8,086 bases of DNA from Clostridia bacterium (GTDB lineage: Bacteria > Bacillota_A > Clostridia > Peptostreptococcales > JAAYPU01), in contig JAKSCF010000042.1 in the NCBI GenBank assembly GCA_022360735.1, positions 1 to 8,086 of the forward strand, in the 5' to 3' direction. This document shows positions 1-6,285 of this stretch, piece after piece (position 1 is the stretch's first letter; each line of letters starts with the position of its first letter). The translations under genes and the position numbers were made by a program. The notes under the pieces are model-generated. The model was not told the origin of the DNA. It saw nothing but the letters and a program-made list of their open reading frames with translations, and did not search any database.

Positions 1-1268
1 TAGTTTCTCATCATCATTTGTGATTCAACTTGTCTCATGGTTTCTAAGGCAACCCCTACTGCAATCAATAATGATGTACCTCCAAAATTAAACTGAAGAT
101 TTGTAAACTGGAATATCAAAGTAGGCAATACTGCAATAAATGCTAAGAATATAGCACCTACTAAAGTGATTCTAGTCATAACTTTACTTAAGTATTCAGT
201 TGTAGGTTTTCCTGGTCTTATTCCAGGAATAAAGCCTCCATTTGCTTTCATATTATTTGAAACTTCAACTGGGTTGAAAGTAACAGCCGTATAGAAATAC
301 GTAAAGAATATAATGAGTATTATGTTCAATACTGAGTATATCCATATTCCAACATCTCCATACGGTGATAAATAATCATAAACAAATTTTGAAAAGCCGC
401 TTTCTGGGAAAAAATACGTTAAAGTTAAAGGAAATTGCAGTAACGACAATGCAAATATTACAGGAATAACACCTGATTGATTGACCTTAAGTGGAATATG
501 TGTACTCTGTCCACCATACATTTTTCTTCCAACAACTCTTTTAGCATATTGCACGGGAATTTTTCTAGTTCCTTGTTGTATTGCAATAATCCCAACTATT
601 ATTATGACAGCAATAACCAAAAAGATGATCAATGTTACAATAGATATTTCCCCTTTGAGTAATCTTTGTATTGTTTGATAAGTTGCTACAGGTAACCTAG
701 ATATAATCCCAGCAAAGATAATTAAAGATATACCATTTCCGATGCCATTTTCAGTAATTTGTTCACCCAACCACATCAAAAATGCAGTACCTGCAGTCAA
801 AGTCAATACAACAACTGCTACTGAAAATGTGTCGGTACTGATGAGTGCTCTTCTAAACAATCCAACACTTACACCGATAGACTGCACTAGTGCTAAAATA
901 ACTGTAAGATATCTTGTCAGCTGTGCAATCTTCTTTCTTCCTTCTTCACCCTCTTTTGCAAGTGCTTCCAAGCTCGGAATTGCAATTGTCAAAAGGTTTA
1001 AAATAATGGAAGCGGTAATGTATGGGGTTATGCTTAAAGCAAATATGGTGAAATTACTAAAAGCACCACCGGAGAACAAGTCAAACAGACCAAATAGGCC
1101 GCCGCCTTGCCCTGAACTGAATAATTGTTTTAATACTTCACGATCTATTCCAGGAACCGGAATGTTAGACCCAAGTCTAAAGATTGCCAGCATTAAAAGT
1201 GTAAAGAGCATACGTTTTCGTATATCCGGTATCTTCCATGCATTTACAAAAGTTGTTACCAAATTCAT
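1..1268 (-). CDS. secY: Protein translocase subunit SecY, C-terminus cut by window edge
   Basis: SecY is the pore-forming subunit of the SecYEG channel in the cytoplasmic membrane; it moves unfolded proteins across and inserts membrane proteins, working with SecA or the ribosome. My translation gives 422 residues without a stop. It begins MNLVTTFVNAWKIPDIRKR and ends VALETMRQVESQMMMRN, so only about ten residues should be missing. Ten hydrophobic segments can be followed, roughly at residues 18-36, 72-98, 118-138, 146-168, 180-192, 208-230, 264-285, 308-330, 364-386 and 390-412. The plug region is near 60-70 (LFDLFSGGA). The cytosolic loop near 233-262 has the family's QQGTRKIPVQYA. The later loop has GGFIPGIRPGKPT with the conserved Arg at 351. 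The ATG lies two bases after the rplO stop, and its ribosome binding site is inside rplO, so coupled translation is likely. No intact competing start was seen. Confidence 0.98.
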   Translation of the reverse strand, partial: MNLVTTFVNAWKIPDIRKRMLFTLLMLAIFRLGSNIPVPGIDREVLKQLFSSGQGGGLFGLFDLFSGGAFSNFTIFALSITPYITASIILNLLTIAIPSLEALAKEGEEGRKKIAQLTRYLTVILALVQSIGVSVGLFRRALISTDTFSVAVVVLTLTAGTAFLMWLGEQITENGIGNGISLIIFAGIISRLPVATYQTIQRLLKGEISIVTLIIFLVIAVIIIVGIIAIQQGTRKIPVQYAKRVVGRKMYGGQSTHIPLKVNQSGVIPVIFALSLLQFPLTLTYFFPESGFSKFVYDYLSPYGDVGIWIYSVLNIILIIFFTYFYTAVTFNPVEVSNNMKANGGFIPGIRPGKPTTEYLSKVMTRITLVGAIFLAFIAVLPTLIFQFTNLQFNFGGTSLLIAVGVALETMRQVESQMMMRN

Positions 1269-1270
1269 GT

Positions 1271-1711
1271 TTAGATCACCTCTGCCTTTCCTCCAGCAGA
1301 TTCAATTTTTTCAACTGCGGATTTGCTAAATTTATGTGCTTGAACCGTAATTTTCTTCTCTACGTTTCCATCACCCAGCACTTTAACACCATCAAGAACT
1401 TTCTTGATGAGTCCATTTTCTATCAGCAGTTCAGGCGTGATAACTGTATTGTCTTCAAATTTATTAAGATCTTCAACGTTTACTACAGACCACTGCTTTT
1501 TAAATATATTTGTAAATCCTCTTTTAGGAATTCTTCTGTATAAAGGCATTTGACCACCCTCGAAGCCAGGTCTGGTACCGCCGCCGCTTCTTGAATTCTG
1601 ACCATCTTGCCCTCTACCGGCTGTTTTTCCTTGTCCGGTAGCTGTTCCTCTACCTTTTCTTTTAGGATTTTTGGTTGATCCATCGGCAGGTTTAAGTTCA
1701 TGTAACTTCAT
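1271..1711 (-). CDS. rplO: 50S ribosomal protein L15
   Basis: L15 is a late-assembling protein of the large subunit whose extended N-terminal arm threads into 23S rRNA. The 146-residue product has the usual length and order: start [12 protein letters not shown], a Gly/Arg/Lys-rich arm over roughly residues 15-50, the conserved [18 protein letters not shown] near 50-66, and a globular C-terminal half ending SAGGKAEVI. The arm has [14 protein letters not shown] where many bacteria have GRGHKGQ, so the His-Lys pair is replaced by Gln-Asp. The ATG at 1711 is preceded by AGGAGG at 1721-1726. A second ATG five bases upstream is out of frame and stops after two codons. The TAA lies two bases before secY, and the last codons double as the secY ribosome binding site. 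Confidence 0.98.
   Translation of the reverse strand: MKLHELKPADGSTKNPKRKGRGTATGQGKTAGRGQDGQNSRSGGGTRPGFEGGQMPLYRRIPKRGFTNIFKKQWSVVNVEDLNKFEDNTVITPELLIENGLIKKVLDGVKVLGDGNVEKKITVQAHKFSKSAVEKIESAGGKAEVI
1274..1282 (-). promoter_or_regulatory. secY ribosome binding site inside the end of rplO
   Basis: The mRNA reads GAGGTGATC here, a nine-base match to the complement of the 16S rRNA 3' end, five bases before the secY ATG. These bases are also the last three sense codons of rplO (Glu-Val-Ile). Ribosomes finishing L15 therefore terminate on top of the secY start site, which suggests translational coupling. Confidence 0.85.
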
Positions 1712-1729
1712 ATCATAACACCTCCTATT

Positions 1730-1912
1730 TTAGATTTCTTCTACCTCTACAAGATGTTTTACTTTGTTAATCATTCCTCGAGTCTGGGGATTATCGGGGT
1801 GTTCAACTGTTTGTCTGATCTTTCTAAGTCCCAGTGCTTCAACATTTTTTTTGTGTAGAGGCTTTGCGCCGATTGTACTTTTTACAAGAGTAATTTTAAG
1901 TTGTTTTGCCAC
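1730..1912 (-). CDS. rpmD: 50S ribosomal protein L30
   Basis: L30 is a small surface protein of the 50S subunit, found in many but not all bacteria, that contacts 23S rRNA. The 60-residue product matches the short bacterial form: [14 protein letters not shown] at the start, a central [21 protein letters not shown] segment, and the end HLVEVEEI. The start codon is GTG. It is supported by an AGAGGAGG site just upstream in the 13-base gap after rpsE and by the conserved AKQLKITL beginning directly after it. The gene sits between rpsE and rplO, its usual place in the spc part of the cluster. The stop is TAA, followed 18 bases later by the rplO start. Nothing is broken or missing. Confidence 0.97.
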   Translation of the reverse strand: MAKQLKITLVKSTIGAKPLHKKNVEALGLRKIRQTVEHPDNPQTRGMINKVKHLVEVEEI

Positions 1913-1925
1913 GGCTATCCCTCCT

Positions 1926-2432
1926 CTAACCTAATATTTCTTCCTTAGTTTTACCTCTTAATTTAGCTACGGATTCAACAGTCTTTAACTCTTTCAAACC
2001 TTTTATAGTCGCATTTGCCATGTTTCTAGAGTTGTTAGAGCCAATAGATTTTGCTCTGACATCTTTAATACCTGCAAGTTCTAATACTGTACGTACAGAA
2101 CTACCCGCAATAACGCCGGTACCTTCTGCAGCAGGCATTAACAATACTTGACCTGCGCCATAACGACCCAGCATTCTATGAGGAATCGTAGTGCCTACTC
2201 TTGGTACGTGTATCAAGTTTTTCTTAGCGTCTTCAATGCCTTTTCGGATTGCTTCCGGTATTTCTTGGGCTTTACCAAGTCCTACACCAACATAACCATC
2301 TTCGTTACCAACAACCATGGTTACGCTGAATCTAAAGTTTCTACCGCCTTTTACAACTTTAGCGACACGTCTAATATTTACAATAGACTCTTTTAAGTCT
2401 AATTTTGATGCATCAATTAAACTACGTTGCAT
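1926..2432 (-). CDS. rpsE: 30S ribosomal protein S5
   Basis: S5 sits on the back of the small subunit near the mRNA entry channel and is important for decoding accuracy. The 168-residue product shows both family halves. The first is an N-terminal double-stranded-RNA-binding-like domain with [16 protein letters not shown] near residues 21-35 and [16 protein letters not shown]. The second is a C-terminal domain with [17 protein letters not shown] and [19 protein letters not shown]. The VKGGR loop near 27-31, where spectinomycin-resistance changes occur in other bacteria, looks unaltered. The ATG follows AAAAGGAGG with good spacing, 17 bases after the rplR stop. The stop is TAG. The 13-base gap to rpmD holds only the rpmD ribosome binding site. 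Confidence 0.98.
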   Translation of the reverse strand: MQRSLIDASKLDLKESIVNIRRVAKVVKGGRNFRFSVTMVVGNEDGYVGVGLGKAQEIPEAIRKGIEDAKKNLIHVPRVGTTIPHRMLGRYGAGQVLLMPAAEGTGVIAGSSVRTVLELAGIKDVRAKSIGSNNSRNMANATIKGLKELKTVESVAKLRGKTKEEILG

Positions 2433-2449
2433 ACTTTACCCTCCTTTTC

Positions 2450-2818
2450 TTAGAATTTAAGTCCGGCTTCACGTGCTCCATCCGCCAATTCCTTAATTCT
2501 TCCGTGATATAAGTATCCGCCTCTATCAAATGTTACGGTTTCAACACCTTTTTCAATGGCTTTTTTAGCAATTAGTGCACCAACAACTTTAGCTGCTGCT
2601 TTATTGCCACCGTATTTTACTTCATCTTTTATTTCCTTGTCTAGTGTAGACGCTGATACAATAGTACCGCCTTTTGTGTCATCTACGATTTGTGCGTATA
2701 TATTGGTAGTACTTCGATATACACATAATCTCGGTTTTTCAGGAGTTCCGAACACTTTTTTTCTTACTCTACTATGTCTGGCAAGACGATTGACGTTTCT
2801 GCTTTCTTTCTTGATCAT
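2450..2818 (-). CDS. rplR: 50S ribosomal protein L18
   Basis: L18 binds 5S rRNA and, with L5, attaches it to the central protuberance of the 50S subunit. I place the start at the ATG at 2818, giving 122 residues beginning [21 protein letters not shown], the usual length for Firmicutes. An in-frame GTG nine bases upstream would add three residues, but it lies on the last bases of the AAAGGAG site, so a ribosome could not use it. The body shows [13 protein letters not shown], the NIYAQIVDD strand, and the highly conserved end [27 protein letters not shown]. The gene lies 19 bases after the rplF stop and 17 bases before rpsE. The stop is TAA. Confidence 0.98.
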   Translation of the reverse strand: MIKKESRNVNRLARHSRVRKKVFGTPEKPRLCVYRSTTNIYAQIVDDTKGGTIVSASTLDKEIKDEVKYGGNKAAAKVVGALIAKKAIEKGVETVTFDRGGYLYHGRIKELADGAREAGLKF

Positions 2819-2821
2819 TCC

Positions 2822-2835
2822 AATCACTCCTTTCT
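2822..2835 (-). promoter_or_regulatory. rplR ribosome binding site that decides the start
   Basis: The mRNA reads AGAAAGGAGTGATT, close to the full complement of the 16S rRNA tail with one G missing from GGAGG. It ends eight bases (counted from GGAG) before the ATG at 2818. The in-frame GTG at 2827 lies within this site, which rules it out as a start. Confidence 0.8.
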
Positions 2836-2837
2836 AA

Positions 2838-3374
2838 CTATTTAGCGGTTTTGCCTTCTTTTCTTCTAACATATTCATCCGCATATCTAATACCTTTTCC
2901 TTTATAAGGCTCAGGTGGTCTCTTTTCTCGAATCTTAGCTGCATAATTTCCTACGATAGCTTTATCAATGCCTTTAACTGTAATCTCATTACCGGCAACG
3001 ATTGTTTCTACACCATTTGGGTCTTGCATTTCAATAGGATGAGAGTATCCTAAGTTGAGTACAAGTACTTTACCTTTTTTATCGCACTTATATCCAACGC
3101 CTACTACCTGCAGCTTTTTCTCAAAACCACTTGTAACACCTTTAACCATATTGTTTAACAAAGCTCTGCTTAATCCGTGCAGAGATTTATGTGCTTTATT
3201 ATCAGTAGGTCTTGTTACTACAATCTGTCCATCGTTTTCCTCAATTTTAATGTCTTTATGGAATTTTTCCGTGAGTTCGCCTTTTGGACCTTTGATTGTT
3301 ATAAGGTTGTTCTTTCCATAGTCGATGGTTACATCTTTTGGAAGATCGATAGGCTGTTTTCCAATCCTTGACAT
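2838..3374 (-). CDS. rplF: 50S ribosomal protein L6
   Basis: L6 binds 23S rRNA near the sarcin-ricin loop and the factor-binding site of the 50S subunit. The product is 178 residues with the two tandem repeats typical of the family. The first half begins MSRIGKQPIDLPKDV with KGPKGELTEKF. The second holds VGVGYKCDKKGKVLVLNLGYSHPIEM and ends with the RNA-binding stretch REKRPPEPYKGKGIRYADEYVRRKEGK. The codon before this ATG is an in-frame GTG, but the GGAGG at 3382-3386 is seven bases from the ATG and only four from the GTG, and MSRIGK is the family's usual beginning. I therefore chose 3374. The stop is TAG. The 33-base gap from rpsH shows nothing beyond the ribosome binding site. Confidence 0.98.
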   Translation of the reverse strand: MSRIGKQPIDLPKDVTIDYGKNNLITIKGPKGELTEKFHKDIKIEENDGQIVVTRPTDNKAHKSLHGLSRALLNNMVKGVTSGFEKKLQVVGVGYKCDKKGKVLVLNLGYSHPIEMQDPNGVETIVAGNEITVKGIDKAIVGNYAAKIREKRPPEPYKGKGIRYADEYVRRKEGKTAK

Positions 3375-3379
3375 CACTG

Positions 3380-3387
3380 CACCTCCT
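3380..3387 (-). promoter_or_regulatory. rplF ribosome binding site that decides the start
   Basis: The mRNA reads AGGAGGTG here. The core GGAGG is seven bases from the ATG at 3374 and four from the adjoining in-frame GTG at 3377, so the ATG is favoured. Confidence 0.8.
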
Positions 3388-3407
3388 ATATCATTATTGA
3401 GTATCTT

Positions 3408-3806
3408 CTACCATACGTAGCAAATGACTTCGCCGCCAACTCCTATTTTTCTTGCCTCTTTATCGGTAATAATTCCGCTAGAAGTTGATATTATAGCAAT
3501 TCCTAGTCCTCCGAGAACTCTTGGAACCTCATGTCTTTTTGCATAAACCTTTAAACCTGGTTTAGATATTCTCTTAAGTCCACTGATGACTCTTTCTTTT
3601 TCAGAAGCATACTTCATCTGTACTCTGATTATTCCTTGTTTTCCATCTTCGATAACGTTGTATCCTCTTATATATCCTTCTCTGTAAAGTATTTCAGCAA
3701 TAGATTTCTTCATATTTGATGCTGGAATATCTACAGTATCATGCCCCACAGTATTTGCATTTCTTATTCTAGTTAGCATATCTGCGATAGGATCTGTCAT
3801 TGTCAT
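3408..3806 (-). CDS. rpsH: 30S ribosomal protein S8
   Basis: S8 is a primary 16S rRNA-binding protein of the 30S platform; in E. coli it also represses the spc operon by binding its own mRNA. The 132-residue product has the family's [16 protein letters not shown] start region, the [28 protein letters not shown] middle, and the RNA-binding C-terminal half with [26 protein letters not shown]. Two in-frame ATGs are six bases apart. The first, at 3806, is nine bases from GGAGG and the second fifteen, so the protein probably begins MTMTDP. A third ATG at 3811 is out of frame and stops after two codons, on the chosen start. The stop is TAG. I found no hairpin resembling the E. coli S8 target near this gene. 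Confidence 0.98.
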   Translation of the reverse strand: MTMTDPIADMLTRIRNANTVGHDTVDIPASNMKKSIAEILYREGYIRGYNVIEDGKQGIIRVQMKYASEKERVISGLKRISKPGLKVYAKRHEVPRVLGGLGIAIISTSSGIITDKEARKIGVGGEVICYVW

Positions 3807-3833
3807 GGCATATTACCTCCTTCCCTGTACTCA

Positions 3834-4019
3834 TTACCAGCTGGCTTTTTTTACTCCAGGTATTTCTCCCTTATAAGCCAATTCTCTAAAACATATACGG
3901 CATATACCGAACTTTTTCAAATAAGCGTGTGGTCTTCCACATATTCTGCAACGAGTATATTGTCTTGTGGAAAACTTGGGTTTTCTCTGTTGTTTTATTT
4001 TAAGAGATTTCTTTGCCAC
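3834..4019 (-). CDS. rpsN: 30S ribosomal protein S14, short zinc-binding type
   Basis: S14 lies in the head of the 30S subunit near the A site. At 61 residues this is the short type rather than the form of about 100 residues found in E. coli. The zinc site is intact: Cys24 and Cys27 (CRIC) with Cys40 and Cys43 (CRIC), in the context [20 protein letters not shown]. The end is the conserved [11 protein letters not shown]. In Bacillus this type is named rpsZ or rpsN1. The start codon is GTG at 4019, seven bases after GGAGG in the 12-base gap following rplE, and AKKSLK matches the family's beginning. The stop is TAA. An intact zinc site here says nothing about whether a second, zinc-free copy exists elsewhere. 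Confidence 0.98.
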   Translation of the reverse strand: MAKKSLKIKQQRKPKFSTRQYTRCRICGRPHAYLKKFGICRICFRELAYKGEIPGVKKASW

Positions 4020-4031
4020 AGTCTTCCCTCC

Positions 4032-4574
4032 TTATCTTGTAAATGGCATGCCCATTAGTGAAAGTAGCGATTGTGCTTCTTCATCTGTTTTTGCAGTCGT
4101 TACAAAAATGATATCCATGCCTCTTATTTTGTCTACTTTATCATAATTAATTTCTGGAAATATTAATTGTTCTTTTATACCAAGTGCGTAGTTGCCTCTT
4201 CCATCAAAGGAATTTCGGTTGACACCTCTAAAGTCTCTTACCCTTGGCAGTGCAATATTGAATAACTTATCAAGGAACTCATACATTTTCTCTCCTCTTA
4301 AAGTTACTTTTGCGCCTACCGGCATTCCTGCTCTTACTTTAAAGTTTGCTACAGATTTTTTTGCTTTTGTGATAACCGGCTTCTGTCCAGCAATAATTCC
4401 TAGCTCTTCAACAGCTGATTCAAGCATTTTTGAATTATCTTTAGCTTCACCTAAGCCCATATTAATAACTACTTTTTCAAGTTTCGGTGTTTCCATTACG
4501 TTGTCGTATTTAAACTTTTCGTTTAAAGCATTAAATACTTCTTTTTGATAATGTTCTTTTAACCTTGCAGCCAA
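4032..4574 (-). CDS. rplE: 50S ribosomal protein L5
   Basis: L5 binds 5S rRNA with L18 in the central protuberance and touches the P-site tRNA and the 30S head. The 180-residue product carries the family blocks in order: [98 protein letters not shown], and [17 protein letters not shown], ending GMPFTR. The start codon is TTG, rare for such a strongly expressed gene. I accept it because AAAGGAGG ends eight bases upstream, AARLKEHY aligns with the family's first residues, and the next in-frame ATG would remove more than twenty conserved residues. The stop is TAA, 12 bases before rpsN. Confidence 0.97.
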   Translation of the reverse strand: MAARLKEHYQKEVFNALNEKFKYDNVMETPKLEKVVINMGLGEAKDNSKMLESAVEELGIIAGQKPVITKAKKSVANFKVRAGMPVGAKVTLRGEKMYEFLDKLFNIALPRVRDFRGVNRNSFDGRGNYALGIKEQLIFPEINYDKVDKIRGMDIIFVTTAKTDEEAQSLLSLMGMPFTR

Positions 4575-4582
4575 GTCTGTTC

Positions 4583-4590
4583 CCTCCTTT
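4583..4590 (-). promoter_or_regulatory. rplE ribosome binding site supporting a TTG start
   Basis: The mRNA reads AAAGGAGG, eight bases before TTG at 4574. It is the only strong site in the 23-base gap after rplX, and no ATG or GTG in frame is at a usable distance. This supports TTG as the real start of L5. Confidence 0.8.
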
Positions 4591-4597
4591 CAGGTCA

Positions 4598-4909
4598 TTA
4601 ATCCAATACTTCACCCGATTTTTTGGATATCCTTACTTTTTTACCATTTTCTAAAAATTTGTATCCAACTCTTGAAGGCGCTTTTGCTTTGCTATCCCAA
4701 ATCATTACATTGGATACATGGATAGGTCCTTCTTGATGGACAATACCACCTTGTTGTACTTTTCTGGATGGTTTTTGATGCTTTGTCTGAACATTCACAC
4801 CTTCTACAATAATTTTATTATCTTTTGGTAAAGCCACTAAGACTTTTCCTTTTTTACCTTTATCTTTTCCAGATATTACATATACCGTATCATCTTTTTT
4901 TATGTTCAT
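4598..4909 (-). CDS. rplX: 50S ribosomal protein L24
   Basis: L24 is an early assembly protein of the 50S subunit that binds the 5' region of 23S rRNA near the tunnel exit. The 103-residue product is the normal Firmicute length. It opens with a KOW motif over about residues 5-30 ([18 protein letters not shown]), followed by [16 protein letters not shown], the [17 protein letters not shown] block, and a C-terminal part with [27 protein letters not shown]. The ATG at 4909 is seven bases after GGAGG, in the 15-base gap following the rplN stop. The stop is TAA. The order L14-L24-L5 is the standard start of the spc part of the cluster. Confidence 0.98.
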   Translation of the reverse strand: MNIKKDDTVYVISGKDKGKKGKVLVALPKDNKIIVEGVNVQTKHQKPSRKVQQGGIVHQEGPIHVSNVMIWDSKAKAPSRVGYKFLENGKKVRISKKSGEVLD

Positions 4910-4924
4910 AATTACACCTCCTCG

Positions 4925-5293
4925 CTATAATACTTCCGGTGCAAGTGAAATTATTTTCATAAAACTCTTTTCTCTTAATTCTCTCGCAACAGGACCAAAT
5001 ATACGTGTTCCTACAGGGTTTTTATCTTCTTTTATAATAACTGCTGCATTTTGATCAAATTTGATATAACTGCCGTCAGCACGTCTAACCCCGCTTTTAC
5101 TTCTTACTACAACGGCTCTTACAACTTCACTCTTTTTGACAACACCACCAGGCGTTGCATCTTTTACTGCACATACAATTACGTCTCCAATATTCGCATA
5201 TTTACGACGTGTTCCACCTAGAACGCGAATACATAATAATTCTTTTGCTCCGGAATTATCAGCTACTTTAAGACGTGTTTCTTGTTGTATCAT
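4925..5293 (-). CDS. rplN: 50S ribosomal protein L14
   Basis: L14 is a highly conserved 50S interface protein that helps form an intersubunit bridge with the 30S subunit. The 122-residue product shows the family from end to end: [27 protein letters not shown], then [51 protein letters not shown], and [28 protein letters not shown]. The ATG at 5293 is eight bases after GGAGG. In E. coli a separate spc promoter lies before this gene. Here only 21 bases separate it from the rpsQ stop, filled by the ribosome binding site, so it is probably read from an upstream promoter. The stop is TAG. Confidence 0.99.
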   Translation of the reverse strand: MIQQETRLKVADNSGAKELLCIRVLGGTRRKYANIGDVIVCAVKDATPGGVVKKSEVVRAVVVRSKSGVRRADGSYIKFDQNAAVIIKEDKNPVGTRIFGPVARELREKSFMKIISLAPEVL

Positions 5294-5314
5294 TGTTCGT
5301 GCCTCCTCTCAGAA

Positions 5315-5569
5315 TTATTTAGCGCGTTCAACTATGTTAACCAGCCTCCATCGTTTATCTCGGCTTACTGGTTTTGTTTCCATAATTTTAACTTTATCGC
5401 CTATTCTGCACTCATTATTCTCATCATGTGCTTTGAATTTCTTAGTTCTTTTAACCGCTTTACCATAAAGTGGATGTCTTACAAAATCCTCTACCGCTAC
5501 AACAACGGTTTTATCCATTTTATCGCTAACAACGTTTCCTATTCTGGTTTTTCTTTGATTTCTGTCCAT
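5315..5569 (-). CDS. rpsQ: 30S ribosomal protein S17
   Basis: S17 is a primary 16S rRNA-binding protein of the 30S body, built on an OB-fold barrel with long loops. The 84-residue product is the usual bacterial length. It starts [29 protein letters not shown], followed by [31 protein letters not shown] and the conserved [22 protein letters not shown]. The ATG at 5569 lies seven bases after GGAGG in the 25-base gap from rpmC. The stop is TAA. This is the last gene of the S10 part of the cluster in E. coli terms, but the next gene follows after 21 bases. Confidence 0.98.
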   Translation of the reverse strand: MDRNQRKTRIGNVVSDKMDKTVVVAVEDFVRHPLYGKAVKRTKKFKAHDENNECRIGDKVKIMETKPVSRDKRWRLVNIVERAK

Positions 5570-5594
5570 GATTCACCCTCCTTCCACGTAATGA

Positions 5595-5798
5595 CTACGC
5601 ATTTGCCTTCTTGAGCTCTTTTTCTCTCAGGATGGTTTTAGCACGTGCAATGTCCTTTTTAACTTTTCTAACACTTACAGGGTTTTCAAGCTGACCAGTA
5701 GCATGTTGAAAACGAAGATTGAATAATTCGTTCTTTAACTTTAAAATCTCGCTATTCAATTCTTGTTCAGTCATTTCGTTTAATTTATCAGCCTTCAT
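5595..5798 (-). CDS. rpmC: 50S ribosomal protein L29
   Basis: L29 is a small helical-hairpin protein next to L23 at the polypeptide tunnel exit, near where nascent-chain factors dock. The 67-residue product has the family's pattern: [41 protein letters not shown] followed by [20 protein letters not shown]. The NLRFQ and GQLEN blocks are diagnostic. The first 11 bases of the gene overlap the end of rplP in another frame, the only overlap in the window. There is no GGAGG; the best site is AGGGTGGTGA inside rplP, with GGTGA five bases before the ATG. Coupling to rplP translation is the likely way it is expressed. The stop is TAG. Confidence 0.98.
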   Translation of the reverse strand: MKADKLNEMTEQELNSEILKLKNELFNLRFQHATGQLENPVSVRKVKKDIARAKTILREKELKKANA

Positions 5799-6231
5799 TT
5801 ACTTCACCACCCTTGCCTTCTAAATCATCACGAACTACAAATTTACATTTGATTGGTAGTTTATGAATTGCAAGTCTAATCGCTTCTCTTGCTTGTTCTT
5901 CGGTTACACCATCTATTTCATACATAACTCTTCCTGGTCTTACTTTAGCTACATAAAACTCCGGCGCCCCTTTACCTGCACCCATACGAACTTCTGCAGG
6001 TTTCTTTGTCACAGGCTTATGAGGGAAAATTTTAATATAAACTTTTCCTCCTCTTTTTATAGATCGAGTCATAGCTATCCTTGCAGATTCAATCTGGTTG
6101 GAAGTAATCCAAGCAGGCTCTAAAGCCATAAGCCCAAACTTACCGTAAGTGACTTTGTTTCCTCTAGTCGCTTTACCTGTCATTCTTCCTCTATGAACTC
6201 TACGACGTTTTACTCTTTTAGGCATTAACAT
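5788..6231 (-). CDS. rplP: 50S ribosomal protein L16
   Basis: L16 binds 23S rRNA near the peptidyl-transferase centre and helps position the A-site tRNA. The 147-residue product is close to the usual length of about 140. Its blocks are [90 protein letters not shown], and [22 protein letters not shown]. Two in-frame ATGs are six bases apart. The first, at 6231, is nine bases from GGAGG and the second fifteen, so I chose the first; MLMPKRV also resembles other Firmicutes. The stop is the only TGA in the window and lies inside rpmC. The 54-base gap before the gene is the longest here. Confidence 0.98.
   Translation of the reverse strand: MLMPKRVKRRRVHRGRMTGKATRGNKVTYGKFGLMALEPAWITSNQIESARIAMTRSIKRGGKVYIKIFPHKPVTKKPAEVRMGAGKGAPEFYVAKVRPGRVMYEIDGVTEEQAREAIRLAIHKLPIKCKFVVRDDLEGKGGEVNEG
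5804..5813 (-). promoter_or_regulatory. Weak rpmC ribosome binding site within rplP
   Basis: The mRNA reads AGGGTGGTGA, with GGTGA five bases before the rpmC ATG. It lacks the GGAGG core that nearly every other gene here has, and it lies wholly in rplP coding sequence. This fits re-initiation by ribosomes ending rplP. Confidence 0.6.
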
Positions 6232-6285
6232 CGCTATACTCCTCCTTTCTGGTCAAAACAGCTAATTCATAAGCTTCTACCACTA
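6232..6285 (-). other. 54-base gap between rpsC and rplP, the longest in the window
   Basis: Besides the rplP site GAAAGGAGG, the mRNA holds two short pairing blocks: UGGU (6282-6279) with ACCA (6253-6250), and inside them AGCU (6275-6272) with AGCU (6263-6260) around an eight-base loop. A two-codon frame, ATG AAT TAG, lies at 6270-6262 without a clear ribosome binding site. The pairing is weak, with no U-run after it, so I do not call a terminator. It may be plain spacer. Confidence 0.4.

Noticed and set aside
742..1329. Plus-strand open frame of 195 codons opposite secY and rplO
   Set aside because: It is the reverse of clearly coding secY, has no recognisable family, and has no good ribosome binding site. 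It is a by-product of the coding strand's codon choice.
1483..1701. Minus-strand frame of 72 codons inside rplO
   Set aside because: Wholly within rplO in another frame, with no ribosome binding site or known family; L15 in its own frame is fully conserved.
2819..2827. GTG at 2827 as the start of rplR
   Set aside because: It overlaps the AAAGGAG site, so the spacing is impossible; the ATG at 2818 is eight bases away and gives the family's usual N-terminus.
3375..3377. GTG at 3377 as the start of rplF
   Set aside because: Only four bases from GGAGG, while the next codon is ATG at seven bases and begins the conserved MSRIGK.
4575..4597. Possible S8-binding translational operator before rplE, as in E. 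coli
   Set aside because: The gap is 23 bases, mostly ribosome binding site, and shows no hairpin like the S8 site of 16S rRNA.
6250..6282. Transcription terminator between rpsC and rplP
   Set aside because: The two stems are four pairs each and no U-run follows. A terminator within this operon would also cut off essential genes.
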